From contig NZ_JAWJZH010000001.1 in NCBI RefSeq assembly GCF_033063295.1, forward strand, positions 372,001 through 436,000: DNA of 64,000 nucleotides, in the 5' to 3' direction. The notes below the pieces were generated by a model. That model had not been told where the DNA came from, searched no databases, and saw only the letters and a program-made list of their open reading frames with translations. This stretch comes from Nitrosomonas sp. Is35 (GTDB lineage: Bacteria; Pseudomonadota; Gammaproteobacteria; Burkholderiales; Nitrosomonadaceae). The position numbers and the translations under genes were made by a program. Positions within the stretch are counted from its first letter, which is position 1, and each line of letters starts with the position of its first letter. Shown here piece after piece: positions 38,948 to 48,440 of this stretch.

Positions 38948-39363
38948 TTCGGTTGGCGCAAAATAATATCCAGTTGTGCTGATAACGATCTGCCAGTGTA
39001 TTTTTACATTGTCAACTTCTGTTCTCCCTGCCTTGATGATCTAGCAATGAATGGCTTTTTAGCAAGCTTCCGGCAAGCATCAGTAGTGCTAAATATTGGA
39101 GTGATAACCGTCTCCAGTCCATCATAAAAAATTAAGCTCATCAGCAATTAGTTTATTCGGATTGCGTTATGAGCCGAAAAGTGTGATAGTTCACATCGCA
39201 ACATGATAAGTTAGTCCGCGTAACAATAAATAAAAAACATGTTGTGGTAACTTTAAGGACTAATTAAATAAGGCGCTGAAGTTAAACAAGTTTGTCATTG
39301 AAGTATGTTTTAATGCAAATTTAATGACGTTTCACATATACATTTTCACTATGGAGGGTAGCA
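38948..39363. other. Intergenic region before the lipoprotein gene
   Basis: About 415 bases, AT-rich, with no supported gene. TTGTGGTAACTTTAAGGAC near 39242 is a faint match to the head of the DnaA-box elements with one base missing. It is too degraded to call. A strong GGAGGG ribosome site ends the region. Confidence 0.5.
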
Positions 39364-39879
39364 ATGAAATCTAGTAAGATCAGTAAGTTAGTGGCTTATA
39401 CTATTCTTTTGTTATCATTGGGATTATTGTTTGGCTGTAAGCCAATTTTTGAAAAGAAACCAATTCCTAAAGATAACAAAGATGCGGCGGCAGCACCGGC
39501 TGCTCCGGCAGCAGCGCCAGCACCTGCTCCAGCAGCACCGGCCGCAGCACCTGCTCCAGCTGCAGCTGAGCCCGCAGCTAAAATTGAAGAAGTGCAAAGT
39601 ATACAGAGCATAGAATCAGCAGCCTCGACTCAGGAAGCTCAGCCAAGTGCCGCAGCCGCACCATCAGTGGATGATGGTGATGATGTGGTGAAAGTGACTC
39701 CGGCAATTATGCGGAAAATACAGCAAGCACTGGCAAGTGCAGGGTTTAATCCTGGTCCGGCAGATGGTGTCAGTGGCGCTAAAACAGTGGCAGCTATCGA
39801 AAGCTTCCAGAAACAAAATAACATTCCAACCGGTAAAATCACCAAAAGAACGTTACGCGCATTGGGTGTTGATTTCTAA
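39364..39879 (+). CDS. Lipoprotein with C-terminal peptidoglycan-binding domain
   Basis: A 171-residue lipoprotein. The signal ends in the lipobox LLFGC, giving a lipidated Cys26. A flexible Ala/Pro-rich linker (about residues 40-72, built of AAPAAAPAPAP-like repeats) leads to a peptidoglycan-binding type 1 domain (about 115-170: IMRKIQQALASAGFNPGPADG, KTVAAIESFQKQ and TLRALGVDF). It would tether membrane to cell wall. Asp is not at the +2 position (CKP), so outer-membrane sorting is likely. The Ala/Pro coding tract is repetitive and may vary in length. It is monocistronic, with its own terminator. Confidence 0.88.
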   Translation: MKSSKISKLVAYTILLLSLGLLFGCKPIFEKKPIPKDNKDAAAAPAAPAAAPAPAPAAPAAAPAPAAAEPAAKIEEVQSIQSIESAASTQEAQPSAAAAPSVDDGDDVVKVTPAIMRKIQQALASAGFNPGPADGVSGAKTVAAIESFQKQNNIPTGKITKRTLRALGVDF

Positions 39880-39904
39880 GCGGCAAATTACAGCATGAGA
39901 TTTT

Positions 39905-39940
39905 ATACACCAGGGATCTATGATCCTTGGTGTATTTTTA
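39905..39940 (+). terminator. Rho-independent terminator after the lipoprotein gene
   Basis: Arms TACACCAGGGATC (39906-39918) and GATCCTTGGTGTA (39922-39934) form a 13-pair stem with one G-U and a tiny loop, followed by TTTTTA. It lies 26 bases after the stop. Confidence 0.9.
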
Positions 39941-40328
39941 TCAGCTGAGTAATTTTCAATAATCAGGAAATTTATTTAGCGTTGTAATATTATTGACGCT
40001 AGTTCTTAGTTTTCCGGTTGATTTAAAAATATTTGCTATACGAACAACCATGTTCTATAGTTAAATTTCAAATCCGGTTTCAGAGATTATTCAGGTAATT
40101 ATAGATCTAAAGATGCTGAGCAATATCCATAGTCATTGGTTGTGATATCTACTTTAGTTTTAAATTCCTTAGCATAAGTTGAGTTTCGCTGTATGGCGCA
40201 AACTGTTTGCATGTATGTCAGCATTTTTCAGATAAAATTTGCGTTATATACACGATTGGTTTTGTTAAATTTTGTTTAGTAGCATTAGTCATTAATTTGC
40301 TTTTGAAGTACTTTTGGAGGTTTTGCTC
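39941..40328. other. AT-rich intergenic region upstream of hpnH
   Basis: About 390 bases of AT-rich sequence with no gene. It must contain the promoter of the hopanoid genes, but I cannot pick a convincing -35/-10 pair. A GGAGG site at 40316-40320 serves the hpnH ATG. Confidence 0.5.
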
Positions 40329-41447
40329 ATGGGAGTTCCTTTACGTCAACAGATTGCGGTTGGCACTTATCTAATTAAACAGAAGTTAAAAGGGGTTAAA
40401 AAATATCCTCTGGTGCTGATGCTGGAGCCTCTATTCCGCTGTAATCTGGCATGCGCCGGGTGCGGAAAGATTGCGCATCCGGAAGATGTTCTCGATCAAC
40501 GTCTTTCGTATGAAGAGTGCATGGAGGCAGTCGATGAATGTGGCGCGCCCATGGTGTCAATCCCGGGCGGTGAACCGTTGCTTCATAAAGAAATGCCACA
40601 GATTGTTGCGGGCATTATTAAACGAAAGAAATATGTTTATCTATGTACGAATGCGCTGTTGTTAAAGAAACGGATCGATGACTATACACCGTCACCTTAT
40701 CTGACTTTCTCCATCCATTTGGATGGTATGAAGGAGCGGCATGATGCCTCAGTTTGCCAGGATGGCGTTTTTGATCGTGCGGTTGAGGCGATCAAGCTGG
40801 CATTGGAGAGAGGCTTTAGAGTGACAGTTAACTGCACGTTGTTCCAAGGCGAAACACCAGAGGATGTCGCTGAGTTTCTCGATTATGCCATGGAGCTGGG
40901 TGTTGAAGCCGCCACAATCGCACCGGGCTTTAGCTATGAGAAAGCCCCGCAGCAGGATGTGTTCATAAAAAGCCAGGACACCAAAGTATTATTCCGCGGC
41001 ATTTTTGAATTGGGTAAAAAATTAAAGCGCAAATGGCGATTGAATCATTCCGCGCTGTATCTGGATTATCTGGCCGGAAATCAGGATTATGAGTGCACGC
41101 CGTGGGGAAATCCGACACGTAATGTATTCGGTTGGCAAAAACCGTGCTATTTGCTGTCAGATGAAGGTTATGCAAAAACTTTTAAAGAGCTTCTCGATGA
41201 TACGCCGTGGGAAAAATACGGTACGGCAAATAATCCAAAATGCGCACAATGCATGGCTCACTGCGGATATGAAGCGACTGCGGTGGAAGATACTCTGCAA
41301 CGGCCATGGAAAGCGATGGTGGCAGCGATGAGAGGACCCAAGACGAGCGGTCCTATGGTCGCTGAACCTACACCAAAGTGGGCAACTGAAGAAAGCAAAG
41401 CATCCAAGAAGCTTTCAGACATAGCGGTCACACTGATAGACAAATAA
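40329..41447 (+). CDS. hpnH: Adenosyl-hopene transferase HpnH (radical SAM)
   Basis: HpnH adds the 5'-deoxyadenosyl group of SAM to diploptene, the first step toward side-chain-extended bacteriohopanepolyols. The radical-SAM cluster cysteines are Cys38, Cys42 and Cys45 in FRCNLACAGCGK. SIPGGEPLLHKEM and LTFSIHLDGM are further family motifs, and a C-terminal cysteine cluster (NPKCAQCMAHCGYEA) is present. The ATG at 40329 has GGAGG upstream. The 372-residue length fits. It starts the hpnH-hpnB-hpnM group. The squalene-hopene cyclase gene is not in this window. Confidence 0.96.
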   Translation: MGVPLRQQIAVGTYLIKQKLKGVKKYPLVLMLEPLFRCNLACAGCGKIAHPEDVLDQRLSYEECMEAVDECGAPMVSIPGGEPLLHKEMPQIVAGIIKRKKYVYLCTNALLLKKRIDDYTPSPYLTFSIHLDGMKERHDASVCQDGVFDRAVEAIKLALERGFRVTVNCTLFQGETPEDVAEFLDYAMELGVEAATIAPGFSYEKAPQQDVFIKSQDTKVLFRGIFELGKKLKRKWRLNHSALYLDYLAGNQDYECTPWGNPTRNVFGWQKPCYLLSDEGYAKTFKELLDDTPWEKYGTANNPKCAQCMAHCGYEATAVEDTLQRPWKAMVAAMRGPKTSGPMVAEPTPKWATEESKASKKLSDIAVTLIDK

Positions 41448-41497
41448 CAGATGCAAGTACTGAGTTTGGTTTTTATTTTTAGAATCTATCTAGAATA

Positions 41498-42625
41498 ATG
41501 GTGGACTTAGTACTATACGCATCTGTTTTCGGTGCTATATGCTGGGTGGCCCTGGCATTGCTTCCGTGGCGCCCCTGGAGCACGCGCGAGAAGATAGAAG
41601 CGCCAGCGTTATTCCAATCCGGTGAAGATCTGGGTGATATCACCGTACTGATTCCGGCGCGCAACGAAGGCCCTTATATCGGGCATACACTCAATGGTGT
41701 CAGAGCACAGGGTATCAATGTGCGCATCATTGTGATCGATGATCAATCCAGCGACGATACCGCTGAACAAGCAAGGCGCAGTGGTGCGCGGGTATTGTCC
41801 GGTACCGCGCCGCCTGCGGGGTGGAGCGGTAAATTATGGGCGCTGGAGCAAGGGTTGCGGGAAGTTAAAACCCCTTACACCCTGCTATTGGATGCGGATA
41901 TCGAACTGGCTCAAGGAATTGCCGGTGAGTTACTGCGCAAAGCGCGCGCTGAGAATCTGGCTTTGGTATCGTTGATGGCTGAGCCGCCGATGATGAACTT
42001 CATCGAACGCTTACTGATGCCAGCCTTTATATTTTTCTTTAAACTGCTGTATCCTTTCGGTTTGGCGAATAAACCGCAATCCCGCATTGCAGCGGCAGCG
42101 GGTGGATGTATTCTGGTGGAAACACAAGCATTGCGTTCTATTGGGGCGTTTGCCAATCTGCACAATGCGCTGATCGATGATTGCACTTTAGCTGCTCATA
42201 TCAAACGGGCTGGTTTGCATACTTATATCGGACTCAGTCATGCGGCACGGAGTCATCGGGGTTATCATGCATTGCAGCCGATTTGGGAAATGGTCGCTCG
42301 TACTGCTTTCACGCAATTAAAATACTCGCTGAATTTGCTCATCGTCTGCACCGTGTTAATGACTTCAATGTTTTGGGCTGCGCCGTTTGCATTTTTGCTG
42401 TCATCTGTAGAAGCCTATACGGTGAGCGCATTGGCATGGATGGCTATGCTTTTTACCTATGCGCCAACTTTAACTTATTATCATCGTTCTCCGCTCTGGG
42501 GGCTGGCATTGCCCGCAATCGGCACATTGTATCTTGCCATGACCTGGACATCGGCATTGCGCTACTGGCGCGGGGAGCGTGCTCGCTGGAAAGATCGTCA
42601 TTATGAAAGTAAAACAAACTATTAA
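41498..42625 (+). CDS. hpnB: Hopanoid-associated glycosyltransferase HpnB
   Basis: A membrane GT2 enzyme of 375 residues. It has an N-terminal helix (residues 5-22), then a GT-A core with ITVLIPARNEGPYIG, VIDDQSSDDTAE, LLLDADIELAQG and ALIDDCTLAAHIKRAG. The C-terminal block of three or four helices spans about residues 275-350. This plan and the opening of the protein match HpnB. Its exact acceptor is not established. It is 50 bases after hpnH and overlaps hpnM, so it belongs to the hopanoid set. Confidence 0.92.
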   Translation: MVDLVLYASVFGAICWVALALLPWRPWSTREKIEAPALFQSGEDLGDITVLIPARNEGPYIGHTLNGVRAQGINVRIIVIDDQSSDDTAEQARRSGARVLSGTAPPAGWSGKLWALEQGLREVKTPYTLLLDADIELAQGIAGELLRKARAENLALVSLMAEPPMMNFIERLLMPAFIFFFKLLYPFGLANKPQSRIAAAAGGCILVETQALRSIGAFANLHNALIDDCTLAAHIKRAGLHTYIGLSHAARSHRGYHALQPIWEMVARTAFTQLKYSLNLLIVCTVLMTSMFWAAPFAFLLSSVEAYTVSALAWMAMLFTYAPTLTYYHRSPLWGLALPAIGTLYLAMTWTSALRYWRGERARWKDRHYESKTNY

Positions 42626-43241
42626 GTTGTTGCTGGCAGGATGCCTGATGCTGGCATTGCTATTATCTATCGCTCCGGTATTGAGCGCATCCGGCGCTGG
42701 TTCGGACAACCCGGAACAAGTTATAGGTCAATTGCAATCTTCGCTGCTCCAAGTCATGCGTGAAGGTGAGAAACTGGGGTATGAAGGGCGTTATAAATTT
42801 CTCGAACCGGTCATTGATCAGTCGCATGACATCGATCTGATCATCAAGACCATACTCGGTGCAACTTACTGGTCGCAGTTGGACAAAACGCAGCAAGACT
42901 TGATTGGTAGCACTTTCCGCCAATTGAGTATTGCCACTTACGCCAGCCGGTTTACCCAATATGAGGGAGAGCAGTTTAAGATCATCGAACAACGCACCTT
43001 ACCGCGTGATCAAACCCTGGTGCGCAGCCAACTGACAAAATCCGACGGTGGTACGGTAAATTTTGACTATGTGTTACATCAGATGGAAGGACACTGGCGG
43101 ATTGCCAATATCCTGTTTGACGGCGTAAGCGATCTTGCCATAAAACGCGGAGAATATCGTGCCGTTTTGCAACGGGATGGTTTTGCTGCATTGATAGAAC
43201 TGCTGAAGGAAAAAATAACTTTAGCTCAGCAGCAGAACTAA
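42603..43241 (+). CDS. hpnM: Hopanoid-associated MlaC-type periplasmic lipid-binding protein HpnM
   Basis: A 212-residue exported protein of the MlaC/Ttg2D family, thought to carry hopanoids across the periplasm. Visible are the signal peptide (LLLAGCLMLALLLSIAPVLSA) and the family pattern KFLEPVIDQSHDIDLIIKTILG, YASRFTQYEGEQFKI and GHWRIANILFDGVSDLAIKRGEY. The ATG at 42603 lies inside the last codons of hpnB (23-base overlap). A GTG eight codons upstream would also be in frame. The partner RND exporter HpnN is not present here. Confidence 0.92.
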   Translation: MKVKQTIKLLLAGCLMLALLLSIAPVLSASGAGSDNPEQVIGQLQSSLLQVMREGEKLGYEGRYKFLEPVIDQSHDIDLIIKTILGATYWSQLDKTQQDLIGSTFRQLSIATYASRFTQYEGEQFKIIEQRTLPRDQTLVRSQLTKSDGGTVNFDYVLHQMEGHWRIANILFDGVSDLAIKRGEYRAVLQRDGFAALIELLKEKITLAQQQN

Positions 43242-43248
43242 CTAACAA

Positions 43249-44556
43249 TCAGACCGTCTCGGTTTCACTGACGGGCTCAGGTTTACTATCCGTTTCTGCT
43301 ATTTCTGCACGAACTAAAGCGGCTGCAAAAAAGCCATCGGTTTGATGCAACCGAGGGGATAATTGTAAGAATTCCCCGGTGTTGAGCGGTATTTTCTGTT
43401 GCGATAGCAATTCTGCACAATTCAATAAAGTAAATTGCGGATGTTTGGCAAGAAAATCACCGATAACGGCTTGGTTTTCTTCCGGCAGGAAACTGCATGT
43501 CGCATAGACTAACCGCCCGCCGGGTTTAAGCAAACCGGCAGCGGCGGACAGAATAGCCGCTTGTTTTGCCTTCAATTCTTCAATGCTCTGCGCAGATTGG
43601 CGCCACTTTAGATCCGGGTTGCGCCGTAAGGTGCCGAGACCGCTGCATGGCGCGTCGACCAATACGCGATCTATTTTTCCCGACAATCTTTTGATCTTGC
43701 TGTCATTCTCATCCGCAATGCGCTGCGTATGCAAGTTCGACAAACCGGAGCGCTTGAAGCGGGGTTTCAGATTACTCAATCTTTTTTCCGAAACGTCAAA
43801 CGCATAAAGACGTCCTTTTGAATTCATCAAAGCGCCCAATAGCAGCGACTTCCCGCCAGCACCCGCGCAGAAATCGACAACCATCTCGCCGCGCTTTGGC
43901 GCCAGTAAGTAGCCGAGTAACTGGCTGCCTTCATCCTGTACTTCTATTTTTCCCGATAAGAAAAGCGCGTGGCGATTGATCGCAGGCTTCCCGGTGAGAC
44001 GAATGCCGCAGGGGGAATAAGGCGTTGCCTGCGCTTCGATGCCTTCCTGCGCCAATGTTTCAAGCACTTCAGCGCGTTTGGCGAGAATAGTATTCACCCG
44101 CAGATCCAGCGGTGCCGGTTGTTGCAAGGAAAGCCCCAAATCAAGAATATCGCTATCCGGCATGCCGTGTTGCAATTTTTCCACCACCCACGCAGGAAAT
44201 TCCGCCTGGATTGGCAACGGTAGCGTATCCGGTTTGCTGCCTTTGATTTCCGCCAGCCATTTGCTTTCCGTTTCGCTGATCAACGGTGACAATTCACGCA
44301 AGTTCATGCCTTGAAATTTAGCCAGATAAGCGAGCACCAAAGCGCGTGGTGTTATGCCGTTTGCCAGGCTTTCAAGAAAAAAGCGGTGGCGTAAAATGCC
44401 AAAAACGGTTTCCGCGATGAATGCCCGGTCTTGTCCGCCAAGCATGGGGTTTTCCCGGAAAAAGCGGCGCATGATGGCATCGGCAGGATATTCCAGCGGC
44501 AGTACGGTACGCATGGCGACGATGGCCGCGTCCAATTGGGGAGGTGTTAAATGCAT
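43249..44556 (-). CDS. rsmB: RsmB-like 16S rRNA (cytosine-C5) methyltransferase
   Basis: A RsmB/NOP-family SAM-dependent RNA methyltransferase of 435 residues. The N-terminal NusB-like helical part is followed by the Rossmann core: VVDFCAGAGGKSLLLG for SAM binding, VDAPCSGLGTLRRNPDLKWR with the release cysteine, and YATCSFLPEENQAV with the catalytic cysteine. The usual fmt neighbour of rsmB is missing and the N-terminus is less typical, so it may be a second RsmB-like enzyme with a different cytosine target. It converges on hpnM with a 7-base gap. Confidence 0.85.
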   Translation of the reverse strand: MHLTPPQLDAAIVAMRTVLPLEYPADAIMRRFFRENPMLGGQDRAFIAETVFGILRHRFFLESLANGITPRALVLAYLAKFQGMNLRELSPLISETESKWLAEIKGSKPDTLPLPIQAEFPAWVVEKLQHGMPDSDILDLGLSLQQPAPLDLRVNTILAKRAEVLETLAQEGIEAQATPYSPCGIRLTGKPAINRHALFLSGKIEVQDEGSQLLGYLLAPKRGEMVVDFCAGAGGKSLLLGALMNSKGRLYAFDVSEKRLSNLKPRFKRSGLSNLHTQRIADENDSKIKRLSGKIDRVLVDAPCSGLGTLRRNPDLKWRQSAQSIEELKAKQAAILSAAAGLLKPGGRLVYATCSFLPEENQAVIGDFLAKHPQFTLLNCAELLSQQKIPLNTGEFLQLSPRLHQTDGFFAAALVRAEIAETDSKPEPVSETETV

Positions 44557-44594
44557 TGATTTCCAGTGTGTGAGCTATCAGCGAAGCAAATGAA

Positions 44595-45311
44595 TTAATG
44601 ATCCGGTTTATAGCTGATATTAACTTCGGTCACTATTTTGTCGATTTCCCGGCCATTATCCTCAACCGAGACAATACGTACGGGTAGCATGTGATTGTTC
44701 AGCGCGAGCCATATTTTCCTTTTAAGCTTGGAGTGCTTTTCTTCCTGCCGGGTTAATACTATTGTTTCCATTTTCCCGATCGGTGTGTTGAGGGTTTCTT
44801 TCGCGATGGTATAGCGTGTTAACCGCAGGTTATGGCCATTGGTAACGTACCGGTCAACATGGTGTTTCGGCAGCTCGGTAAACACAAAGTTGTACGATAA
44901 GCTGAGACGATCCAGCGTACCATCCGGCAACTTTTCCCTGGCATGATGACCTTGGTGATTCAGTGTGATGATATGGTTATGCCAGTCAAATTCTGCGACG
45001 CTGGGTTGTTTTTTACCGCGTTTTTCATAAGCGCGCATGGGCCGTAAACCATGTTTGGTGATGATGCCTTCGCTATGGCGCATGATGCTATTCGGTTCGA
45101 TGAGTTTGTACATACCGGTGGCTTGCGCTTCGCTGTTGATCGAATAATGCGCCTTGCCGTCGACGTGCTTGATTTCCATCACTTCATCGATTTCCCCTTC
45201 GCCGATATCCGTCGTCACCGCATATTTAATTTCGATGCGTGACGGCATATCCGTCGCCATGACCGGGAAACTGAGCAGTCCCAGCAGAAAAAGCAATGCT
45301 GCACATTTCAT
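44595..45311 (-). CDS. DUF3108 domain protein, exported
   Basis: A 238-residue periplasmic protein with a signal peptide (MKCAALLFLLGLLSFPVMA) and the beta-rich DUF3108 fold. Visible pieces are PSRIEIKYAVTTDIGEGEIDEV, SEGIITKHGLRP and the ending IVTEVNISYKPDH. Function is unknown; these proteins are thought to be envelope beta-barrels or lipid-binding troughs. Its ATG overlaps the TGA of purN (ATGA), which is a frequent arrangement in betaproteobacteria. Confidence 0.88.
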   Translation of the reverse strand: MKCAALLFLLGLLSFPVMATDMPSRIEIKYAVTTDIGEGEIDEVMEIKHVDGKAHYSINSEAQATGMYKLIEPNSIMRHSEGIITKHGLRPMRAYEKRGKKQPSVAEFDWHNHIITLNHQGHHAREKLPDGTLDRLSLSYNFVFTELPKHHVDRYVTNGHNLRLTRYTIAKETLNTPIGKMETIVLTRQEEKHSKLKRKIWLALNNHMLPVRIVSVEDNGREIDKIVTEVNISYKPDH

Positions 45312-45946
45312 TCCGGCAATCCTGGTGAGAAAAGTGCAACCTCACTAACGTTGGCGTCAGTCACTTCAGCTCGATTTCCATTCAGGCGGATCCGGTCTTC
45401 CATAAACCAGCGGACAGCCTGCGGATAAATGCGGTGCTCTTGCTGTAAAACCCGGGCAGCCAGGGTTTCTTCGCTATCTCCCGGTAATACCGGGACAGCC
45501 GCTTGAATCACAATCGGACCGTGATCAAGCTGCAATGTGACAAAATGTACCGTGCAGCCATGAATCCTGATGCCTTCTTGCAGCGCCCGCGCATGTGTGC
45601 CCAATCCTGGAAAAGCAGGGAGTAAGGAAGGGTGAATATTCATTAACCGGCCTTGGTAACGTTGTACAAAGCGATCGCTAAGTATACGCATGAAGCCGGC
45701 CAGTGCAATCAGTTTTGGCTGACAGGTGTCAATTTTTTCCGCCAATGCCGCATCGAATGTCTGGCGGTCCGGAAAATCGCGGTGATCCAGAATCAAAGTT
45801 TCAACACCCAGTTGCCGCGCAATTTCCAGCCCGCTCGCATGGGGATTATTACTGATCACCGTAATGCGATCCACCTGCAATTTCGCCTCCAGCAACGCCT
45901 GCATATTACTGCCGCGGCCGGAAATCAGAATAACCAGTGATTTCAT
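45308..45946 (-). CDS. purN: Phosphoribosylglycinamide formyltransferase PurN
   Basis: PurN transfers formyl from 10-formyl-THF to GAR in purine synthesis. From the ATG at 45944-45946 the protein is 212 residues and begins KSLVILISGRGSNMQALLEA. An upstream start at 46051 would overlap purM and add 35 unrelated residues. Catalytic features are NIHPSLLPAFPGLGTHARAL (Asn, His) and HFVTLQLDHGPIVIQ with the essential Asp. It follows purM by 25 bases. Confidence 0.96.
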   Translation of the reverse strand: MKSLVILISGRGSNMQALLEAKLQVDRITVISNNPHASGLEIARQLGVETLILDHRDFPDRQTFDAALAEKIDTCQPKLIALAGFMRILSDRFVQRYQGRLMNIHPSLLPAFPGLGTHARALQEGIRIHGCTVHFVTLQLDHGPIVIQAAVPVLPGDSEETLAARVLQQEHRIYPQAVRWFMEDRIRLNGNRAEVTDANVSEVALFSPGLPE

Positions 45947-45971
45947 AGGATGCTGTTGCCGGAATAAGGGT

Positions 45972-47030
45972 TTACACGAGTACGGTGGCTGGCTGATTAG
46001 CCGTACGCGGCTTGATTCCCCCAATCCGCCATGCGGTTTCTCCCGCCGCATGTAAACTGCTCAGCGCGGTCTCGGCATGCTCGGGTGCGACAACGATCAC
46101 CATGCCGATACCGCAATTGAATACGCGCGCCATTTCGTGATCGGCGACATTGCCTTGTTGTTGCAACCAACGGAACAATGGCGGTATTTCCCAGGCATCG
46201 CGCTGTAAAACCGCCATAAGCTGATCGGGTAAAATACGCGGCACATTTTCCACCAAGCCGCCGCCGGTGATATGCGCCAGCCCCTTGACCGGCAGTTGAT
46301 TGATTAGCGCCAGCAACGGTTTGACGTAAATGCGTGTTGGCGCCATGATGACATCGGCGAGGGGCTGGCCGTGAAAATCTCCGGACAAGTCGGCGTGACT
46401 ATGTTCGATGATCTTGCGGATCAGCGAATAACCGTTGGAATGCGCGCCGCTGGAGGCAACACCCAACACGATATCGCCCGCTTGTATCGCCGCACCGCTG
46501 ATAATCCGCTCTTTTTCCACCGCACCCACGGCGAATCCGGCCAAATCGTATTCATCGTGCGGGTACATGCCCGGCATTTCCGCCGTCTCGCCGCCGATTA
46601 ACGCGCAACCGGCCAGTTCGCAACCGCGGGCGATACCGCTGATCACTGCCGTCGCCGTTTCCACCTGCAATTTTCCGCAGGCGAAATAATCCAGGAAAAA
46701 CAGCGGCTCTGCGCCTTGCACCAGAATATCGTTGACACTCATCGCCACCAGATCAATACCGATGGTGTCGTGGCGGTTAAGCTGGAATGCCAGCTTCAGC
46801 TTGGTGCCCACGCCATCGGTACCGGAAACCAGCACCGGGTTTTGGTATTTCTTGGAAATCTCAAATAATGCGCCAAAACCGCCAATGCCGGTGAGTACCT
46901 CGGGCCGCAGGGTGCGCTTGGCCAACGGCTTGATATTTTCAACCAGCCGGTCGCCCGCGTCGATGTCGACCCCGGCATCCCGATAGGATAATGGCGTTGT
47001 GTTCGGATGATCAGATTTGGATGAAGTCAA
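45972..47030 (-). CDS. purM: Phosphoribosylformylglycinamidine cyclo-ligase PurM
   Basis: PurM closes the imidazole ring of AIR. Motifs are [59 protein letters not shown] and the C-terminal [15 protein letters not shown]. No ATG precedes the conserved region. I chose TTG at 47028-47030, which has GGGAA upstream and gives 352 residues, in line with the family. A TTG at 47069 would add 13 residues. The order purM-purN-DUF3108 is as in many betaproteobacteria. Confidence 0.95.
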   Translation of the reverse strand: MTSSKSDHPNTTPLSYRDAGVDIDAGDRLVENIKPLAKRTLRPEVLTGIGGFGALFEISKKYQNPVLVSGTDGVGTKLKLAFQLNRHDTIGIDLVAMSVNDILVQGAEPLFFLDYFACGKLQVETATAVISGIARGCELAGCALIGGETAEMPGMYPHDEYDLAGFAVGAVEKERIISGAAIQAGDIVLGVASSGAHSNGYSLIRKIIEHSHADLSGDFHGQPLADVIMAPTRIYVKPLLALINQLPVKGLAHITGGGLVENVPRILPDQLMAVLQRDAWEIPPLFRWLQQQGNVADHEMARVFNCGIGMVIVVAPEHAETALSSLHAAGETAWRIGGIKPRTANQPATVLV

Positions 47031-47286
47031 CTTGGATTCCCATGCGGTTAAAATGAATGCTACCGGCAAAACTGGATTTTACCGCAAATGAGCGATGCGC
47101 ATGGTGCGCGCAGATAAAAATCTCCGTCCGGCGATGGTGTTCCTGGGGATTGTTTGGATTGACTCTATATTTTGCTATTGCACCGGTTTGACTTATACTC
47201 AAGAAGCAGTTGAAGTAAAAGAAGTTCTGTCAGTAAACAGTATGGCAAGGGTAGATTGATCAGCGTACTTTAATTGGAGGTGGAAT

Positions 47287-48141
47287 ATGAAAACAATTCA
47301 CGGTCGTGGACTGGGCTGGCATAGAGACCTGCCCGATATGCGGGATCACACGCAATCGACATCGGCGGTTGCAAAAGTTCTGGCAAAATCATCAGCATTG
47401 AAAAAAGCCGCGAAGACTTTACCGGCTTCGGTCGATCTGCGCAAATACTGTTCGCCGATCGAAGACCAGGGGCAGCTCGGTTCCTGTACAGCCCATGCGG
47501 GTGTCGGCATGGTGGAATACTTTGAACGCCGCGCTTTTGGAAAACACGTCGACGCATCGCGGCTGTTTTTATACAAAGTCACCCGGCAACTGCTGGGGTT
47601 CACCGGCGACGATGGCGCATATCTGAGAGACACCATGAAAGCGCTGGTGCTGTTCGGTGTTCCGCCGGAGAAATATTGGCCTTACGACGTCGCCAAGTTC
47701 AACGATGATCCTTCTAATTTCTGCTTTTCATACGCGCAGAGCTATCAAGCGATCAACTATTACCGGCTTGATCCACCCAATACACCCACAGCCACCGTGT
47801 TGAAAAACGTAAAAACCAGTCTCGCCGGGCAACTTCCCGCCATGTTCGGTTTCTCGGTTTACAGTTCCATGCCGCGATCCGGCGATGGCAAAGGGGAAAT
47901 TCCTTATCCCACCGGCGGCGATACCTTGGATGGCGGGCACGCGGTACTTGCAGTCGGGTATGACGACCAGAAAAAAATCGGCTCCACGAAGGGCGCATTG
48001 TTGATTCGTAATTCCTGGGGGACGGACTGGGGTGATGGCGGCTATGGCTGGCTGCCGTATGCGTACATCGAAGATGGCCTCGCCGATGATTTCTGGTCGC
48101 TGGTCAAAGCGGAATTTGTCGATAGCGATTTGTTTAAGTAA
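47287..48141 (+). CDS. Papain-like C1A cysteine protease (xylellain-like)
   Basis: A 284-residue C1A peptidase. The oxyanion Gln61 and nucleophile Cys67 lie in DQGQLGSCTAH, the catalytic His218 in DGGHAVLAVGYD, and Asn242 in IRNSWGTDWGDGGYGWLPY. The start (GLGWHRDLPDMRDH) resembles the short propeptide of bacterial xylellain-type proteases. No signal peptide is present, so it is probably cytoplasmic or exported by another route. It has a GGAGG ribosome site and stands alone between purM and the small-protein gene. Its target is unknown. Confidence 0.9.
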   Translation: MKTIHGRGLGWHRDLPDMRDHTQSTSAVAKVLAKSSALKKAAKTLPASVDLRKYCSPIEDQGQLGSCTAHAGVGMVEYFERRAFGKHVDASRLFLYKVTRQLLGFTGDDGAYLRDTMKALVLFGVPPEKYWPYDVAKFNDDPSNFCFSYAQSYQAINYYRLDPPNTPTATVLKNVKTSLAGQLPAMFGFSVYSSMPRSGDGKGEIPYPTGGDTLDGGHAVLAVGYDDQKKIGSTKGALLIRNSWGTDWGDGGYGWLPYAYIEDGLADDFWSLVKAEFVDSDLFK

Positions 48142-48340
48142 TCGTTTTAAGAATCTCAGAGTAAGAGACTCCTAATCAATGATTTATTCTCTATTTTAGG
48201 GAATCGAAAACAAGCAGTTTCAGCATTCAAGATCGGTTTCGTGAATTTTTTGTAATTTTTTTGTGAATAATTTGTGAACTTTTGTGATTTCTGATAATCT
48301 CATCATATGTTTTTAACTAACTATCAATGAGGAGAGAATC

Positions 48341-48418
48341 TTGGAACGATTAGGAAATGCTTATTTTGCAGTTATATTTATTCTGTTTGTGCTGGTTACA
48401 TTGGAATCGTTTTCGTAA
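48341..48418 (+). CDS. Candidate 25-residue single-helix membrane peptide
   Basis: A TTG codon at 48341 follows GAGGAGAG with a five-base gap and opens a 25-codon frame ending TAA at 48416-48418. The peptide begins with a short polar part (MERLGNAYF), has a hydrophobic core (AVIFILFVLVTL, residues 10-21) and ends ESFS, the form of small bacterial membrane proteins. A strong Rho-independent terminator lies 22 bases after the stop, so the region looks like a complete small gene. No homologue is known to me. An alternative is that it is a non-coding RNA. Confidence 0.55.
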   Translation: MERLGNAYFAVIFILFVLVTLESFS

Positions 48419-48440
48419 GCAGTAATCGTTAATTTGAAAT

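Noticed and set aside
39242..39345. A possible fourth DnaA-box element before the lipoprotein gene
   Set aside because: The head TGTGGTAACTTTAAGGAC lacks one base of the box and the tail match is weak; too degraded to claim.
48262..48300. Repeated TTTGTGAA-like sequence resembling the DnaA-box elements
   Set aside because: The box differs (TGTGAATAA) and the expected downstream blocks are absent at the right distance.
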